64,000 nt of DNA from assembly GCA_946811185.2 (NCBI GenBank), contig OX328108.1:36950493-37014492 (forward strand), read 5' to 3'. The notes under the pieces are model-generated. The model had not been told where the DNA came from. It did not search any database and worked only from the letters and a program-made list of their open reading frames with translations. The stretch is from Hippopus hippopus. Its lineage: Eukaryota; Mollusca; Bivalvia; Cardiida; Cardiidae. The position numbers and the translations under genes were made by a program. The number at the start of each line of letters is the position of its first letter. Position 1 is the stretch's first letter. Positions 8,407-22,000 of the stretch are shown here, piece by piece.

Positions 8407-9829
8407 GTGACAAGAAATCCAGTTGCGTTGACTACCGTCCCATACGTGCCAGTTATGCGCCCGCGAAAACATGAAAAATCGACTTACGGCACATTCCATA
8501 GCAGACGACACCTGTTGCCTAAGTCAAATATAGGGATTTTTTTTTTTTCGTTTTCTCTTACTAGGGCCATTGAATTGGTTACGATGACTATCGCACCCAT
8601 ACGTGACCGTTACATGCTGTGCATAAAATCATAAAATCAACTAGGACACTTTCGGAGGCAACTGATACCTGTTGCACAAATCAAAGAAAGGTAAACCAAA
8701 TTCGTTTTCTTACCAAGGTCATGAAAAACATTGAACCAATTTTGGTGACCGTGTGAGTCATAAGTCGATTTTATGTTTAACCGCTGCGCAAAAACATTGA
8801 TTCAGAAGCAACGGGTTGCTGTTGCATAAACTTTTTCCAATAAGAAATCTTGTTCTTGTTTGAAGAATTTAGAAATAGGCCAATGAAATACAATAAGATG
8901 TAAGAATGACTAATAATAAAAATAGGTAAAATAGATAAAATGGCAAAGTTAGGGATTCAACCTTTGACCATCAGGACCCAAAAAAGGTCTTGGTGCAGGG
9001 GTCAAACCCTCTTTGCGATTGAATAGGCTCAAATGACCCGAAGATTTAACATAGATATACAGAGATTTCACCCCCCTTCCAATCTGCCAATCAAATCTCA
9101 GGCCTCTATTAAATTATCCAATCACAGAAGCTTTTGGAAAATCAAAATGGCGTCCAATCTGCCAATCAAATCTCAGGCCTCTATTAAATTATCAAATCAC
9201 AGAAGCTTTTAGAAAATCAAAATGGCGTCCAATCAGCCAATCAAATCTCATCCCTCTCTCCAAATTATCCAATCAGAAAAGCTTTGAGAAATTCAATATT
9301 GCGCCCAATCAGCCAATCAAATTGCAGACACACCCACAGAATCATCCAATCAGAAAGCTTTGAGCCATTTGAAATGGCGCCCGAAAATATCGATAGAAAA
9401 CAGTGAACAAGAATCGGCATAAAAGTGGATTTTAAGTCTTCTTTGAAGGCTGTTATGCAGTCCTTGGCAAACTGCCAGGCATGCACCCTCCACACATGCC
9501 AGATTTCACTGAAAATGGGCGAAAATTTAAGAAAACAGGGTGACAGAAGACCTTGTTTTGGTGCCTTCTAGCACCTTGCAAGAGTGACTTCCCCTGATCT
9601 CTTGATTCGATTTGCTTTTCTAATTCAGGCCAACTGCCATACTGTACATTGATACTTTAAATATGCTAAGATGATCAATGTACAGTGTAGAAACCCCAGA
9701 AAAGAAGAAAATAATGTCACAAGTGGCCAAAAAAGACTGAAAACTCTTTCAGTAGCAACTGATTTCTATTGCATAAATCAAACAAAGGGAACTAAATTTT
9801 ATTATTATTTTTTTTAATCTCTTTTTACC
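8407..9829 (+). repeat. L unit copy 4 (1423 bp)
   Basis: CCAAT units 9079-9379. One box in unit 2 is lost (ATTATCAAATCAC instead of ATTATCCAATCAC), leaving 11. Other private changes: GGGATTTTTTT at the first T-run, GTTACATGCTG, AGCTTTTGGAAAATC. The C-run is preceded by A (TTTCACCCCCC), a change also found in copy 6. Confidence 0.96.
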
Positions 9830-11226
9830 GTAACAAGAAACCCAGTTACGTTGACTACCGTGTCATACGTGCCAGTTACGCACCCGCGAAAACACGAAAA
9901 ATCGACTTACGGCACATTCCATAGCAGACGACACCTCTTGCTTAAGTCAAATATAGGGAATTTTTTTTGTTCTTTTTTATCTTACTAGGGCCATTTTATT
10001 GGCATTGATACTTTAAATATGCTCAGATGATCAATGTACAGTGTAGAAACCCCAGAAGATAATGTCACAAGTGCCTAAAAAAGACTGAAAACTCTTTCAG
10101 TAGCAACTGATTTCTATTGCATAAATCAAACAAAGGGAACTAAATTTTTACTTTTTTTGTAATCTCTTTTTACCGTAACAAGAAACCCAGTTACGTTGAC
10201 TACTCTCTCATACGTGCCAGTTACGCACCCGCAAAAACACGAAAAATCGACTTACGGCACATTCCATAGCAGACGACACCTCTTGCTTAAGTCAAATATA
10301 GGGAATTTTTTTTGTTCTTTTTTCTCTTACTAGGGCCATTTTATTGGCATTGATACTTTGAATATGCTCAGATGATCAATTTACAGTGTAGAAACCCCAG
10401 AAAATAAGAAAATAATGTCACAAGTGGCTGAAAAAGACTGAAAACTCTTTCAGTAGCAACTGATTTCTATTGCATAAATCAAACAAAGGGAACTAAATTT
10501 TATTATTATTTTTTTTTTTATCTCTTTTTACCGTAACAAGAAACCCAGTTACGTTGACTACCGTCTCATAAGTGCCAGTTACGCACCCGCGAAAACACGA
10601 AAAATCGAATTACGGCACATTCCATAGCAGACGACATCTCTTGCTTAAGTCAAATATAGGGAATTTTTTTTGTTCTTTTTTATCTTACTAGGGCCATTTT
10701 ATTGGCATTGATACTTTGAATATGCTCAGATGATCAATGTACAGTGTAAAAACCCCAGAAGATAATGTCACAAGTGGCTAAAAAAGACTGAAAACTCTTT
10801 CAGTAGCAACTGATTTCTATTGCATAAATCAAACAAAGGGAACTAAATTTTATTATTTTTTAATCTCTTTTTACCGTAACAAGAAACCCAGTTACGTTGA
10901 CTACCGTCTCATACGTGCCAGTTATGCGCCCGCGAAAACATGAAAAATCGACTTACGGCACATTCCATAGCAGACGACACCTCTTGCTTAAATCAAATAT
11001 AGGGAATTTTTTTTTGTTCTTTTTTATCTTACTAGGGCCATTGAAATGGCATTGATAGTTTGAATATGCTCAGATGATCAATGTACAGTGTAGAAACCCC
11101 AGAAGATAATGTCACAAGTGCCTAAAAAAGACTGAAAACTCTTTCAGTAGCAACTGATTTCTATTGCATAAATCAAACAAAGGGAACTAAATTTTTATTA
11201 TTTTTTTTTTAATCTCTTTTTATACC
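9830..11226 (+). repeat. Four A dimers
   Basis: Dimers start at 9830, 10175, 10533 and 10876 (345, 358, 343 and 351 bp). The first ends with the TTTTTACTTTTTTTGTAATC variant of the terminal T-run, a marker of a sub-lineage also seen at 19370, 20072, 25130, 45555, 55988 and 58450. The third has CATAAGTGCC and ATCGAATTACGG. The last is a pre-L dimer. No gene. Confidence 0.95.
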
Positions 11227-12649
11227 GTGACAAGAAATCCAGTTGCGTTGACTACCGTCCCATACGTGCCAGTTATGCGCCCGCGAAAACATGAAAAATC
11301 GACTTACGGCACATTCCATAGCAGACGACACCTGTTGCCTAAGTCAAATATAGGGAAATTTTTTTTTTCGTTTTCTCTTACTAGGGCCATTGAATTGGTT
11401 ACGATGACTATCGCACCCATACGTGACCGTTACGTGCTGTGCATAAAATCATAAAATCAACTAGGACACTTTCGGAGGCAACTGATACCTGTTGCACAAA
11501 TCAAAGAAAGGTAAACCAAATTCGTTTTCTTACCAAGGTCATGAAAAACATTGAACCAATTTTGGTGACCGTGTGAGTCATAAGTCGATTTTATGTTTAA
11601 CCGTTGCGCAAAAACATTGATTCAGAAGCAACGGGTTGCTGTTGCATAAACTTTTTCCAATAAGAAATCTTGTTCTTGTTTGAAGAATTTAGAAATAGGC
11701 CAATGAAATACAATAAGATGTAAGAATGACTAATAATAAAAATAGGTAAAATAGATAAAATGGCAAAGTTAGGGATTCAACCTTTGACCATCAGGACCCA
11801 AAAAAGGTCTTGGTGCAGGGGTCAAACCCTCTTTGCGATTGAATAGGCTCAAATGACCCGAAGATTTAACATAGATATACAGAGATTTCCCCCCCCTTCC
11901 AATCTGCCAATCAAATCTCAGGCCTCTATTAAATTATCCAATCACAGAAGCTTTTAGAAAATCAAAATGGCGTCCAATCTGCCAATCAAATCTCAGGCCT
12001 CTATTAAATTATCCAATCACAGAAGCTTTTAGAAAATCAAAATGGCGTCCAATCAGCCAATCAAATCTCATCCCTCTCTCCAAATTATCCAATCAGAAAA
12101 GCTTTGAGAAATTCAATATTGCGCCCAATCAGCCAATCAAATTGCAGACACACCCACAGAATCATCCAATCAGAAAGCTTTGAGCCATTTGAAATGGCGC
12201 CCGAAAATATCGATAGAAAACAGTGAACAAGAATCGGCATAAAAGTGGATTTTAAGTCTTCTTTGAAGGCTGTTATGCAGTCCTTGGCAAACTGCCAGGC
12301 ATGCACCCTCCACACATGCCAGATTTCACTGAAAATGGGCGAAAATTTAAGAAAACAGGGTGACAGAAGACCTTGTTTTGGTGCCTTCTAGCACCTTGCA
12401 AGAGTGACTTCCCCTGATCTCTTGATTCGATTTGCTTTTCTAATTCAGGCCAACTGCCATACTGTACATTGATACTTTAAATATGCTAAGATGATCAATG
12501 TACAGTGTAGAAACCCCAGAAAAGAAGAAAATAATGTCACAAGTGGCCAAAAAAGACTGAAAACTCTTTCAGTAGCAACTGATTTCTATTGCATAAATCA
12601 AACAAAGGGAACTAAATTTTATTATTATTTTTTTTAATCTCTTTTTACC
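11227..12649 (+). repeat. L unit copy 5 (1423 bp)
   Basis: CCAAT units 11899-12199, all 12 boxes intact. Very close to the majority sequence; the one private change noticed is ACCGTTGCGC in the b3 part. Confidence 0.96.
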
Positions 12650-13701
12650 GTAACAAGAAACCCAGTTACGTTGACTACCGTGTCATACGTGCCAGTTACG
12701 CACCCGCGAAAACACGAAAAATCGACTTACGGCACATTCCATAGCAGACGACACCTCTTGCTTAAGTCAAATATAGGGAATTTTTTTTGTTCTTTTTTAT
12801 CTTACTAGGGCCATTTTATTGGCATTGATACTTTAAATATGCTCAGATGATCAATGTACAGTGTAGAAACCCCAGAAAATAAGAAAATAATGTCACAAGT
12901 GGCTGAAAAAGACTGAAAACTCTTTCAGTAGCAACTGATTTCTATTGCATGAATCAAACAAAGGGAACTAAATTTTATTATTATTTTTTTTTTATCTCTT
13001 TTTACCGTAACAAGAAACCCAGTTACGTTGACTACCGTCTCATACGTGCCAGTTACGCACCCGCGAAAACACGAAAAATCGACTTACGGCACATTCCATA
13101 GCAGACGACACCTCTTGCTTAAGTCAAATATAGGGAATTTTTTTTGTTCTTTTTTATCTTACTAGGGCCATTTTATTGGCATTGATACTTTGAATATGCT
13201 CAGATGATCAATGTACAGTGTAAAAACCCCAGAAGATAATGTCACAAGTGGCTAAAAAAGACTGAAAACTCTTTCAGTAGCAACTGATTTCTATTGCATA
13301 AATCAAACAAAGGGAACTAAATTTTATTATTTTTTTAATCTCTTTTTGCCGTAACAAGAAACCCAGTTACGTTGACTACCGTCTCATACGTGCCAGTTAT
13401 GCGCCCGCGAAAACATGAAAAATCGACTTACGGCACATTCCATCGCAGACGACACCTCTTGCTTAAATCAAATATAGGGAATTTTATTTTGTTCTTTTTT
13501 ATCTTACTAGGGCCATTGAAATGGCATTGATAGTTTGAATATGCTCAGATGATCAATGTACAGTGTAGAAACCCCAGAAGATAATGTCACAAGTGCCTAA
13601 AAAAGACTGAAAACTCTTTTAGTAGCAACTGATTTCTATTGCATAAATCAAACAAAGGGAACTAAATTTTTATTATTATTTTTTTAATCTCTTTTTATAC
13701 C
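12650..13701 (+). repeat. Three A dimers
   Basis: Dimers start at 12650, 13007 and 13351 (357, 344 and 351 bp). The boundary into the last is TTTTTGCCGTAAC, a change also present at 55988. The last is a pre-L dimer with CATTCCATCGCAGACG, shared with the dimer at the start of the window. No gene. Confidence 0.95.
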
Positions 13702-15124
13702 GTGACAAGAAATCCAGTTGCGTTGACTACCGTCCCATACGTGCCAGTTATGCGCCCGCGAAAACATGAAAAATCGACTTACGGCACATTCCATAGCAGA
13801 CGACACCTGTTGCCTAAGTCAAATATAGGGAAATTTTTTTTTTCGTTTTCTCTTACTAGGGCCATTGAATTGGTTACGATGACTATCGCACCCATACGTG
13901 ACCGTTACGTGCTGTGCATAAAATCATAAAATCAACTAGGACACTTTCGGAGGCAACTGATACCTGTTGCTCAAATCAAAGAAAGGTAAACCAAATTCGT
14001 TTTCTTACCAAGGTCATGAAAAACATTGAACCAATTTTGGTGACCGTGTGAGTCATAAGTCGATTTTATGTTTAACCGCTGCGCAAAAACATTGATTCAG
14101 AAGCAATGGGTTGCTGTTGCATAAACTTTTTCCAATAAGAAATCTTGTTCTTGTTTGAAGAATTTAGAAATAGGCCAATGAAATACAATAAGATATAAGA
14201 ATGACTAATAATAAAAATAGGTAAAATAGATAAAATGGCAAAGTTAGGGATTCAACCTTTGACCATCAGGACCCAAAAAAGGTCTTGGTGCAGGGGTCAA
14301 ACCCTCTTTGCGATTGAATAGGCTCAAATGACCCGAAGATTTAACATAGATATACAGGGATTTCACCCCCCTTCCAATCTGCCAATCAAATCTCAGGCCT
14401 CTATTAAATTATCCAATCACAGAAGCTTTTAGAAAATCAAAATGGCGTCCAATCTGCCAATCAAATCTCAGGCCTCTATTAAATTATCCAATCACAGAAG
14501 CTTTTAGAAAATCAAAATGGCGTCCAATCAGCCAATCAAATCTCATCCCTCTCTCCAAATTATCCAATCAGAAAAGCTTTGAGAAATTCAATATTGCGCC
14601 CAATCAGCCAATCAAATTGCAGACACACCCACAGAATCATCCAATCAGAAAGCTTTGAGCCATTTGAAATGGCGCCCGAAAATATCGATAGAAAACAGTG
14701 AACAAGAATCGGCATAAAAGTGGATTTTAAGTCTTCTTTGAAGGCTGTTATGCAGTCCTTGGCAAACTGCCAGGCATGCACCCTCCACACATGCCAGATT
14801 TCACTGAAAATGGGCGAAAATTTAAGAAAACAGGGTGACAGAAGACCTTGTTTTGGTGCCTTCTAGCACCTTGCAAGAGTGACTTCCCCTGATCTCTTGA
14901 TTCGATTTGCTTTTCTAATTCAGGCCAACTGCCATACTGTACATTGATACTTTAAATATGCTAAGATGATCAATGTACAGTGTAGAAACCCCAGAAAAGA
15001 AGAAAATAATGTCACAAGTGGCCAAAAAAGACTGAAAACTCTTTCAGTAGCAACTGATTTCTATTGCATAAATCAAACAAAGGGAACTAAATTTTATTAT
15101 TATTTTTTTTAATCTCTTTTTACC
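13702..15124 (+). repeat. L unit copy 6 (1423 bp)
   Basis: CCAAT units 14374-14674. Private or rare changes: TTGCTCAAATC, CAATGGGTTGC (also copies 13 and 16), AGATATAAG (also copies 1, 12, 21 and 22; the rest have AGATGTAAG), CAGGGATTTCACCCCCC. Confidence 0.96.
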
Positions 15125-15818
15125 GTAACAAGAAACCCAGTTACGTTGACTACCGTGTCATACGTGCCAGTTACGCACCCGCGAAAACACGAAAAATCGA
15201 CTTACGGCACATTCCATAGCAGACGACACCTCTTGCTTAAGTCAAATATAGGGAATTTTTTTTGTTCTTTTTTATCTTACTAGGGCCATTTTATTGGCAT
15301 TGATACTTTGAATATGCTCAGATGATCAATGTACAGTGTAGAAACCCCAGAAGATAATGTCACAAGTGGCTAAAAAAGACTGAAAACTCTTTCAGTAGCA
15401 ACTGATTTCTATTGCATAAATCAAACAAAGGGAACTAAATTTTATTATTTTTTAATCTCTTTTTACCGTAACAAGAAACCCAGTTACGTTGACTACCGTC
15501 TCATACGTGCCAGTTATGCGCCCGCGAAAACATGAAAAATCGACTTACGGCACATTCCATAGCAGACAACACCTCTTGCTTAAATCAAATATAGGGAATT
15601 TTTTTTTGTTCTTTTTTATCTTACTAGGGCCATTGAAATGGCATTGATAGTTTGAATATGCTCAGATGATCAATGTACAGTGTAGAAACCCCAGAAGATA
15701 ATGTCACAAGTGCCTAAAAAAGACTGAAAACTCTTTCAGTAGCAACTGATTTCTATTGCATAAATCAAACAAAGGGAACTAAATTTTTATTATTTTTTTT
15801 TTAATCTCTTTTTATACC
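15125..15818 (+). repeat. Two A dimers
   Basis: Dimers 15125-15467 (343 bp, shortened terminal run TTATTTTTTAATC) and 15468-15818 (351 bp, pre-L subtype with the private change GCAGACAACACC). No gene. Confidence 0.95.
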
Positions 15819-17242
15819 GTGACAAGAAATCCAGTTGCGTTGACTACCGTCCCATACGTGCCAGTTATGCGCCCGCGAAAACATGAAAAATCGACTTACG
15901 GCACATTCCATAGCAGACGACACCTGTTGCCTAAGTCAAATATAGGGAAATTTTTTTTTTCGTTTTCTCTTACTAGGGCCATTGAATTGGTTACGATGAC
16001 TATCGCACCCATACGTGACCGTTACGTGCTGTGCATAAAATCATAAAATCAACTAGGACACTTTCGGAGGCAACTGATACCTGTTGCACAAATCAAAGAA
16101 AGGTAAACCAAATTCGTTTTCTTACCAAGGTCATGAAAAACATTGAACCAATTTTGGTGACCGTGTGAGTCATAAGTCGATTTTATGTTTAACCGCTGCG
16201 CAAAAACATTGATTCAGAAGCAACTGGTTGCTGTTGCATAAACTTTTTCCAATAAGAAATCTTGTTCTTGTTTGAAGAATTTAGAAATAGGCCAATGAAA
16301 TACAATAAGATGTAAGAATGACTAATAATAAAAATAGGTAAAATAGATAAAATGGCAAAGTTAGGGATTCAACCTTTGACCATCAGGACCCAAAAAAGGT
16401 CTTGGTGCAGGGGTCAAACCCTCTTTGCGATTGAATAGGCTCAAATGACCCGAAGATTTAACATAGATATACAGAGATTTCCCCCCCCCTTCCAATCTGC
16501 CAATCAAATCTCAGGCCTCTATTAAATTATCCAATCACAGAAGCTTTTAGAAAATCAAAATGGCGTCCAATCTGCCAATCAAATCTCAGGCCTCTATTAA
16601 ATTATCCAATCACAGAAGCTTTTAGAAAATCAAAATGGCGTCCAATCAGCCAATCAAATCTCATCCCTCTCTCCAAATTATCCAATCAGAAAAGCTTTGA
16701 GAAATTCAATATTGCGCCCAATCAGCCAATCAAATTGCAGACACACCCACAGAATCATCCAATCAGAAAGCTTTGAGCCATTTGAAATGGCGCCCGAAAA
16801 TATCGATAGAAAACAGTGAACAAGAATCGGCATAAAAGTGGATTTTAAGTCTTCTTTGAAGGCTGTTATGCAGTCCTTGGCAAACTGCCAGGCATGCACC
16901 CTCCACACATGCCAGATTTCACTGAAAATGGGCGAAAATTTAAGAAAACAGGGTGACAGAAGACCTTGTTTTGGTGCCTTCTAGCACCTTGCAAGAGTGA
17001 CTTCCCCTGATCTCTTGATTCGATTTGCTTTTCTAATTCAGGCCAACTGCCATACTGTACATTGATACTTTAAATATGCTAAGATGATCAATGTACAGTG
17101 TAGAAACCCCAGAAAAGAAGAAAATAATGTCACAAGTGGCCAAAAAAGACTGAAAACTCTTTCAGTAGCAACTGATTTCTATTGCATAAATCAAACAAAG
17201 GGAACTAAATTTTATTATTATTTTTTTTAATCTCTTTTTACC
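15819..17242 (+). repeat. L unit copy 7 (1424 bp)
   Basis: CCAAT units 16492-16792, 12 boxes. Private change CAACTGGTTGC in the b3 part; C-run one base longer than usual. Confidence 0.96.
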
Positions 17243-17592
17243 GTAACAAGAAACCCAGTTACGTTGACTACCGTGTCATACGTGCCAGTTACGCACCCGC
17301 GAAAACACGAAAAATCGACTTACGGCACATTCCATAGCAGACGACACCTCTTGCTTAAGTCAAATATAGGGAATTTTTTTTGTTCTTTTTTATCTTACTA
17401 GGGCCATTTTATTGGCATTGATACTTTAAATATGCTCAGATGATCAATGTACAGTGTAGAAACCCCAGAAGATAATGTTACAAGTGCCTAAAAAAGACTG
17501 AAAAGTCTTTCAGTAGCAACTGATTTCTATTGCATAAATCAAACAAAGGGAACTAAATTTTTATTATTTTTTTTTTAATCTCTTTTTATACC
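17243..17592 (+). repeat. Single A dimer between two L units
   Basis: The shortest complete spacing in the window (L starts 1774 bp apart). The dimer is the minority pre-L subtype (ACTTTAAATATGCTCAG, AATGTTACAAG, GAAAAGTC), as before copies 3 and 9. No gene. Confidence 0.95.
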
Positions 17593-19012
17593 GTGACAAG
17601 AAATCCAGTTGCGTTGACTACCGTCCCATACGTGCCAGTTATGCGCCCGCGAAAACATGAAAAATCGACTTACGGCACATTCCATAGCAGATGACACCTG
17701 TTGCCTAAGTCAAATATAGGGAAATTTTTTTTTTCGTTTTCTCTTACTAGGGCCATTGAATTGGTTACGATGACTATCGCACCCATACGTGACCGTTACG
17801 TGCTGTGCATAAAATCATAAAATCAACTAGGACACTTTCGGAGGCAACTGATACCTGTTGCACAAATCAAAGAAAGGTAAACCAAATTCGTTTTCTTACC
17901 AAGGTCATGAAAAACATTGAACCAATTTTGGTGACCGTGTGAGTCATAAGTCGATTTTATGTTTAACCGCTGCGCAAAAACATTGATTCAGAAGCAACGG
18001 GTTGCTGTTGCATAAACTTTTTCCAATAAGAAATCTTGTTCTTGTTTGAAGAATTTAGAAATAGGCCAATGAAATACAATAAGATGTAAGAATGACTAAT
18101 AATAAAAATAGGTAAAATAGATAAAATGGCAAAGTTAGGGATTCAACCTTTGACCATCAGGACCCAAAAAAGGTCTTGGTGCAGGGGTCAAACCCTCTTT
18201 GCGATTGAATAGGCTCAAATGACCCGAAGATTTAACATAGATATACAGAGATTTCCCCCCCCTTCCAATCTGCCAATCAAATCTCAGGCCTCTATTAAAT
18301 TATCCAATCACAGAAGCTTTTAGAAAATCAAAATGGCGTCCAATCTGCCAATCAAATCTCAGGCCTCTATTAAATTATCCAATCACAGAAGCTTTTAGAA
18401 AATCAAAATGGCGTCCAATCAGCCAATCAAATCTCATCCCTCTCTCCAAATTATCCAATCAGAAAAGCTTTGAGAAATTCAATATTGCGCCCAATCAGCC
18501 AATCAAATTGCAGACACACCCACAGAATCATCCAATCAGAAAGCTTTGAGCCATTTGAAATGGCGCCCGAAAATATCGATAGAAAACAGTGAACAAGAAT
18601 CGGCATAAAAGTGGATTTTAAGTCTTCTTTGAAGGCTGTTATGCAGTCCTTGGCAAACTGCCAGGCATGCACCCTCCACACATGCCAGATTTCACTGAAA
18701 ATGGGCGAAAATTTAAGAAAACAGGGTGACAGAAGACCTTGCTTTGGTGCCTTCTAGCACCTTGCAAGAGTGACTTCCCCTGATCTCTTGATTCGATTTG
18801 CTTTTCTAATTCAGGCCAACTGCCATACTGTACATTGATACTTTAAATATGCTAAGATGATCAATGTACAGTGTAGAAACCCCAGAAAAGAAGAAAATAA
18901 TGTCACAAGTGGCCAAAAAAGACTGAAAACTCTTTCAGTAGCAACTGATTTCTATTGCATAAATCAAACAAAGGGAACTAAATTTTTACTTTTTTTGTAA
19001 TCTCTTTTTACC
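17593..19012 (+). repeat. L unit copy 8 (1420 bp)
   Basis: CCAAT units 18265-18565. GCAGATGACACC is private to this copy's first half-unit. It has the CCTTGCTTTGG allele. Its last bases are the TTTTTACTTTTTTTGTAATC run variant, unlike any other L copy, so its right end was probably exchanged with an A dimer of that sub-lineage. Confidence 0.96.
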
Positions 19013-22000
19013 GTAACAAGAAACCCAGTTACGTTGACTACTGTCTCATACGTGCCAGTTACGCACCCGCGAAAACACGAAAAATCGACTTACGGCACAT
19101 TCCATAGCAGACGACACCTCTTGCTTAAGTCAAATATAGGGAATTTTTTTGTTCTTTTTTATCTTACTAGGGCCATTTTATTGGCATTGATACTTTGAAT
19201 ATGCTCAGATGATCAATGTACAGTGTAGAAACCCCAGAAAATAAGAAAATAATGTCACAAGTGGCTGAAAAAGACTGAAAACTCTTTCAGTAGCAACTGA
19301 TTTCTATTGCATAAATCAAACAAAGGGAACTAAATTTTATTATTATTTTTTTTTTTATCTCTTTTTACCGTAACAAGAAACCCAGTTACGTTGACTACCG
19401 TGTCATACGTGCCAGTAACGCACCCGCGAAAACACGAAAAATCGACTTACGGCACATTCCATAGCAGACGACACCTCTTGCTTAAGTCAAATATAGGGAA
19501 TTTTTTTTGTTCTTTTTTATCTTACTAGGGCCATTTTATTGGCATTGATACTTTGAATATGCTCAGATGATCAATGTACAGTGTAGAAACCCCAGAAGAT
19601 AATGTCACAAGTGCCTAAAAAAGACTGAAAACTCTTTCAGTAGCAACTGATTTCTATTGCATAAATCAAACAAAGGGAACTAAATTTTTACTTTTTTTGT
19701 AATCTCTTTTTACCGTAACAAGAAACCCAGTTACGTTGACTACTGTCTCATACGTGCCAGTTACGCACACGCGAAAACACGAAAAATCGACTTACGGCAC
19801 ATTCCATAGCAGACGACACCTCTTGCTTAAGTCAAATATAGGGAATTTTTTTTGTTCTTTTTTATCTTACTAGGGCCATTTTATTGGCATTGATACTTTG
19901 AATATGCTCAGATGATCAATGTACAGTGTAGAAACCCCAGAAAATAAGAAAATAATGTCACAAGTGGCTGAAAAAGACTGAAAACTCTTTCAGTAGCAAC
20001 TGATTTCTATTGCATAAATCAAACAAAGGGAACTAAATTTTATTATTATTTTTTTTTTATCTCTTTTTACCGTAACAAGAAACCCAGTTACGTTGACTAC
20101 CGTCTCATACGTGCCAGTTACGCACCCGCGAAAACACGAAAAATCGACTTACGGCACATTCCATAGCAGACGACACCTCTTGCTTAAGTCAAATATAGGG
20201 AATTTTTTTTGTTCTTTTTTATCTTACTAGGGCCATTTTATTGGCATTGATACTTTGAATATGCTCAGATGATCAATGTACAGTGTAGAAACCCCAGAAG
20301 ATAATGTCACAAGTGCCTAAAAATGACTGAAAACTCTTTCAGTAGCAACTGATTTCTATTGCATAAATCAAACAAAGGGAACTAAATTTTTACTTTTTTT
20401 GTAATCTCTTTTTACCGTAACAAGAAACCCAGTTACGTTGACTACTGTCTCATACGTGCCAGTTACGCACCCGCGAAAACACGAAAAATCGACTTACGGC
20501 ACATTCCATAGCAGACGACACCTCTTGCTTAAGTCAAATATAGGGAATTTTTTTTTCTTCTTTTTTATCTTACTAGGGCCATTTTATTGGCATTGATACT
20601 TTGAATATGCTCAGATGATCAATGTACAGTGTAGAAACCCCAGAAAATAAGAAAATAATGTCACNNNNNNNNNNNNNNNNNNNNNNNNNNNNNNNNNNNN
20701 NNNNNNNNNNNNNNNNNNNNNNNNNNNNNNNNNNNNNNNNNNNNNNNNNNNNNNNNNNNNNNNNNNNNNNNNNNNNNNNNNNNNNNNNNNNNNNNNNNNN
20801 NNNNNNNNNNNNNNNNNNNNNNNNNNNNNNNNNNNNNNNNNNNNNNNNNNNNNNNNNNNNNNNNTAAATTTTATTATTATTTTTTTTAATCTCTTTTTAC
20901 CGTAACAAGAAACCCAGTTATGTTGACTACTGTCTCATACGTGCCAGTTACGCACCCGCGAAAACACGAAAAATCGACTTACGGCACATTCCATAGCAGA
21001 CGACACCTCTTGCTTAAGTCAAATATAGGGAATTTTTTTTGTTCTTTTTTATCTTACTAGGGCCATTTTATTGGCATTGATACTTTGAATATGCTCAGAT
21101 GATCAATTTACAGTGTAGAAACCCCAGAAAATAATGTCACAAGTGGCTGAAAAAGACTGAAAACTCTTTCAGTAGCAACTGATTTCTATTGCATAAATCA
21201 AACAAAGGGAACTAAATTTTATTATTATTTTTTTTAATCTCTTTTTACCGTAACAAGAAACCCAGTTACGTTGACTACCGTGTCATACGTGCCAGTTACG
21301 CACCCGCGAAAACACGAAAAATCGACTTACGGCACATTCCATAGCAGACCACACCTCTTGCTTAAGTCAAATATAGGGAATTTTTTTTGTTCTTTTTTAT
21401 CTTACTAGGGCCATTTTATTGGCATTGATACTTTGAATATGCTCAGATGATCAATGTACAGTGTAGAAACCCCAGAAAATAATGTCACAAGTGGCTGAAA
21501 AAGACTGAAAACTCTTTCAGTAGCAACTGATTTCTATTGCATAAATCAAACAAAGGGAACTAAATTTTATTATTATTTTTTTTTTAATCTCTTTTTACCG
21601 TAACAAGAAACCCAGTTACGTTGACTACCGTCTCATACGTGCCAGTTACGCACCCGCGAAAACACGAAAAATCGACTTACGGCACATTCCATAGCAGACG
21701 ACACCTCTTGCTTAAGTCAAATATAGGGAATTTTTTTTGTTCTTTTTTATCTTACTAGGGCCATTTTATTGGCATTGATACTTTGAATATGCTCAGATGA
21801 TCAATGTACAGTGTAAAAACCCCAGAAGATAATGTCACAAGTGGCTAAAAAAGACTGAAAACTCTTTCAGTAGCAACTGATTTCTATTGCATAAATCAAA
21901 CAAAGGGAACTAAATTTTTATTATTTTTTTTTTAATCTCTTTTTATACCGTGACAAGAAACCCAGTTACGTTGACTACCGTCTCATACGTGCCAGTTACG

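Noticed and set aside
20622..20867. Open frame running into the N gap
   Set aside because: Its apparent length is made of undetermined bases; the readable part is ordinary satellite sequence.
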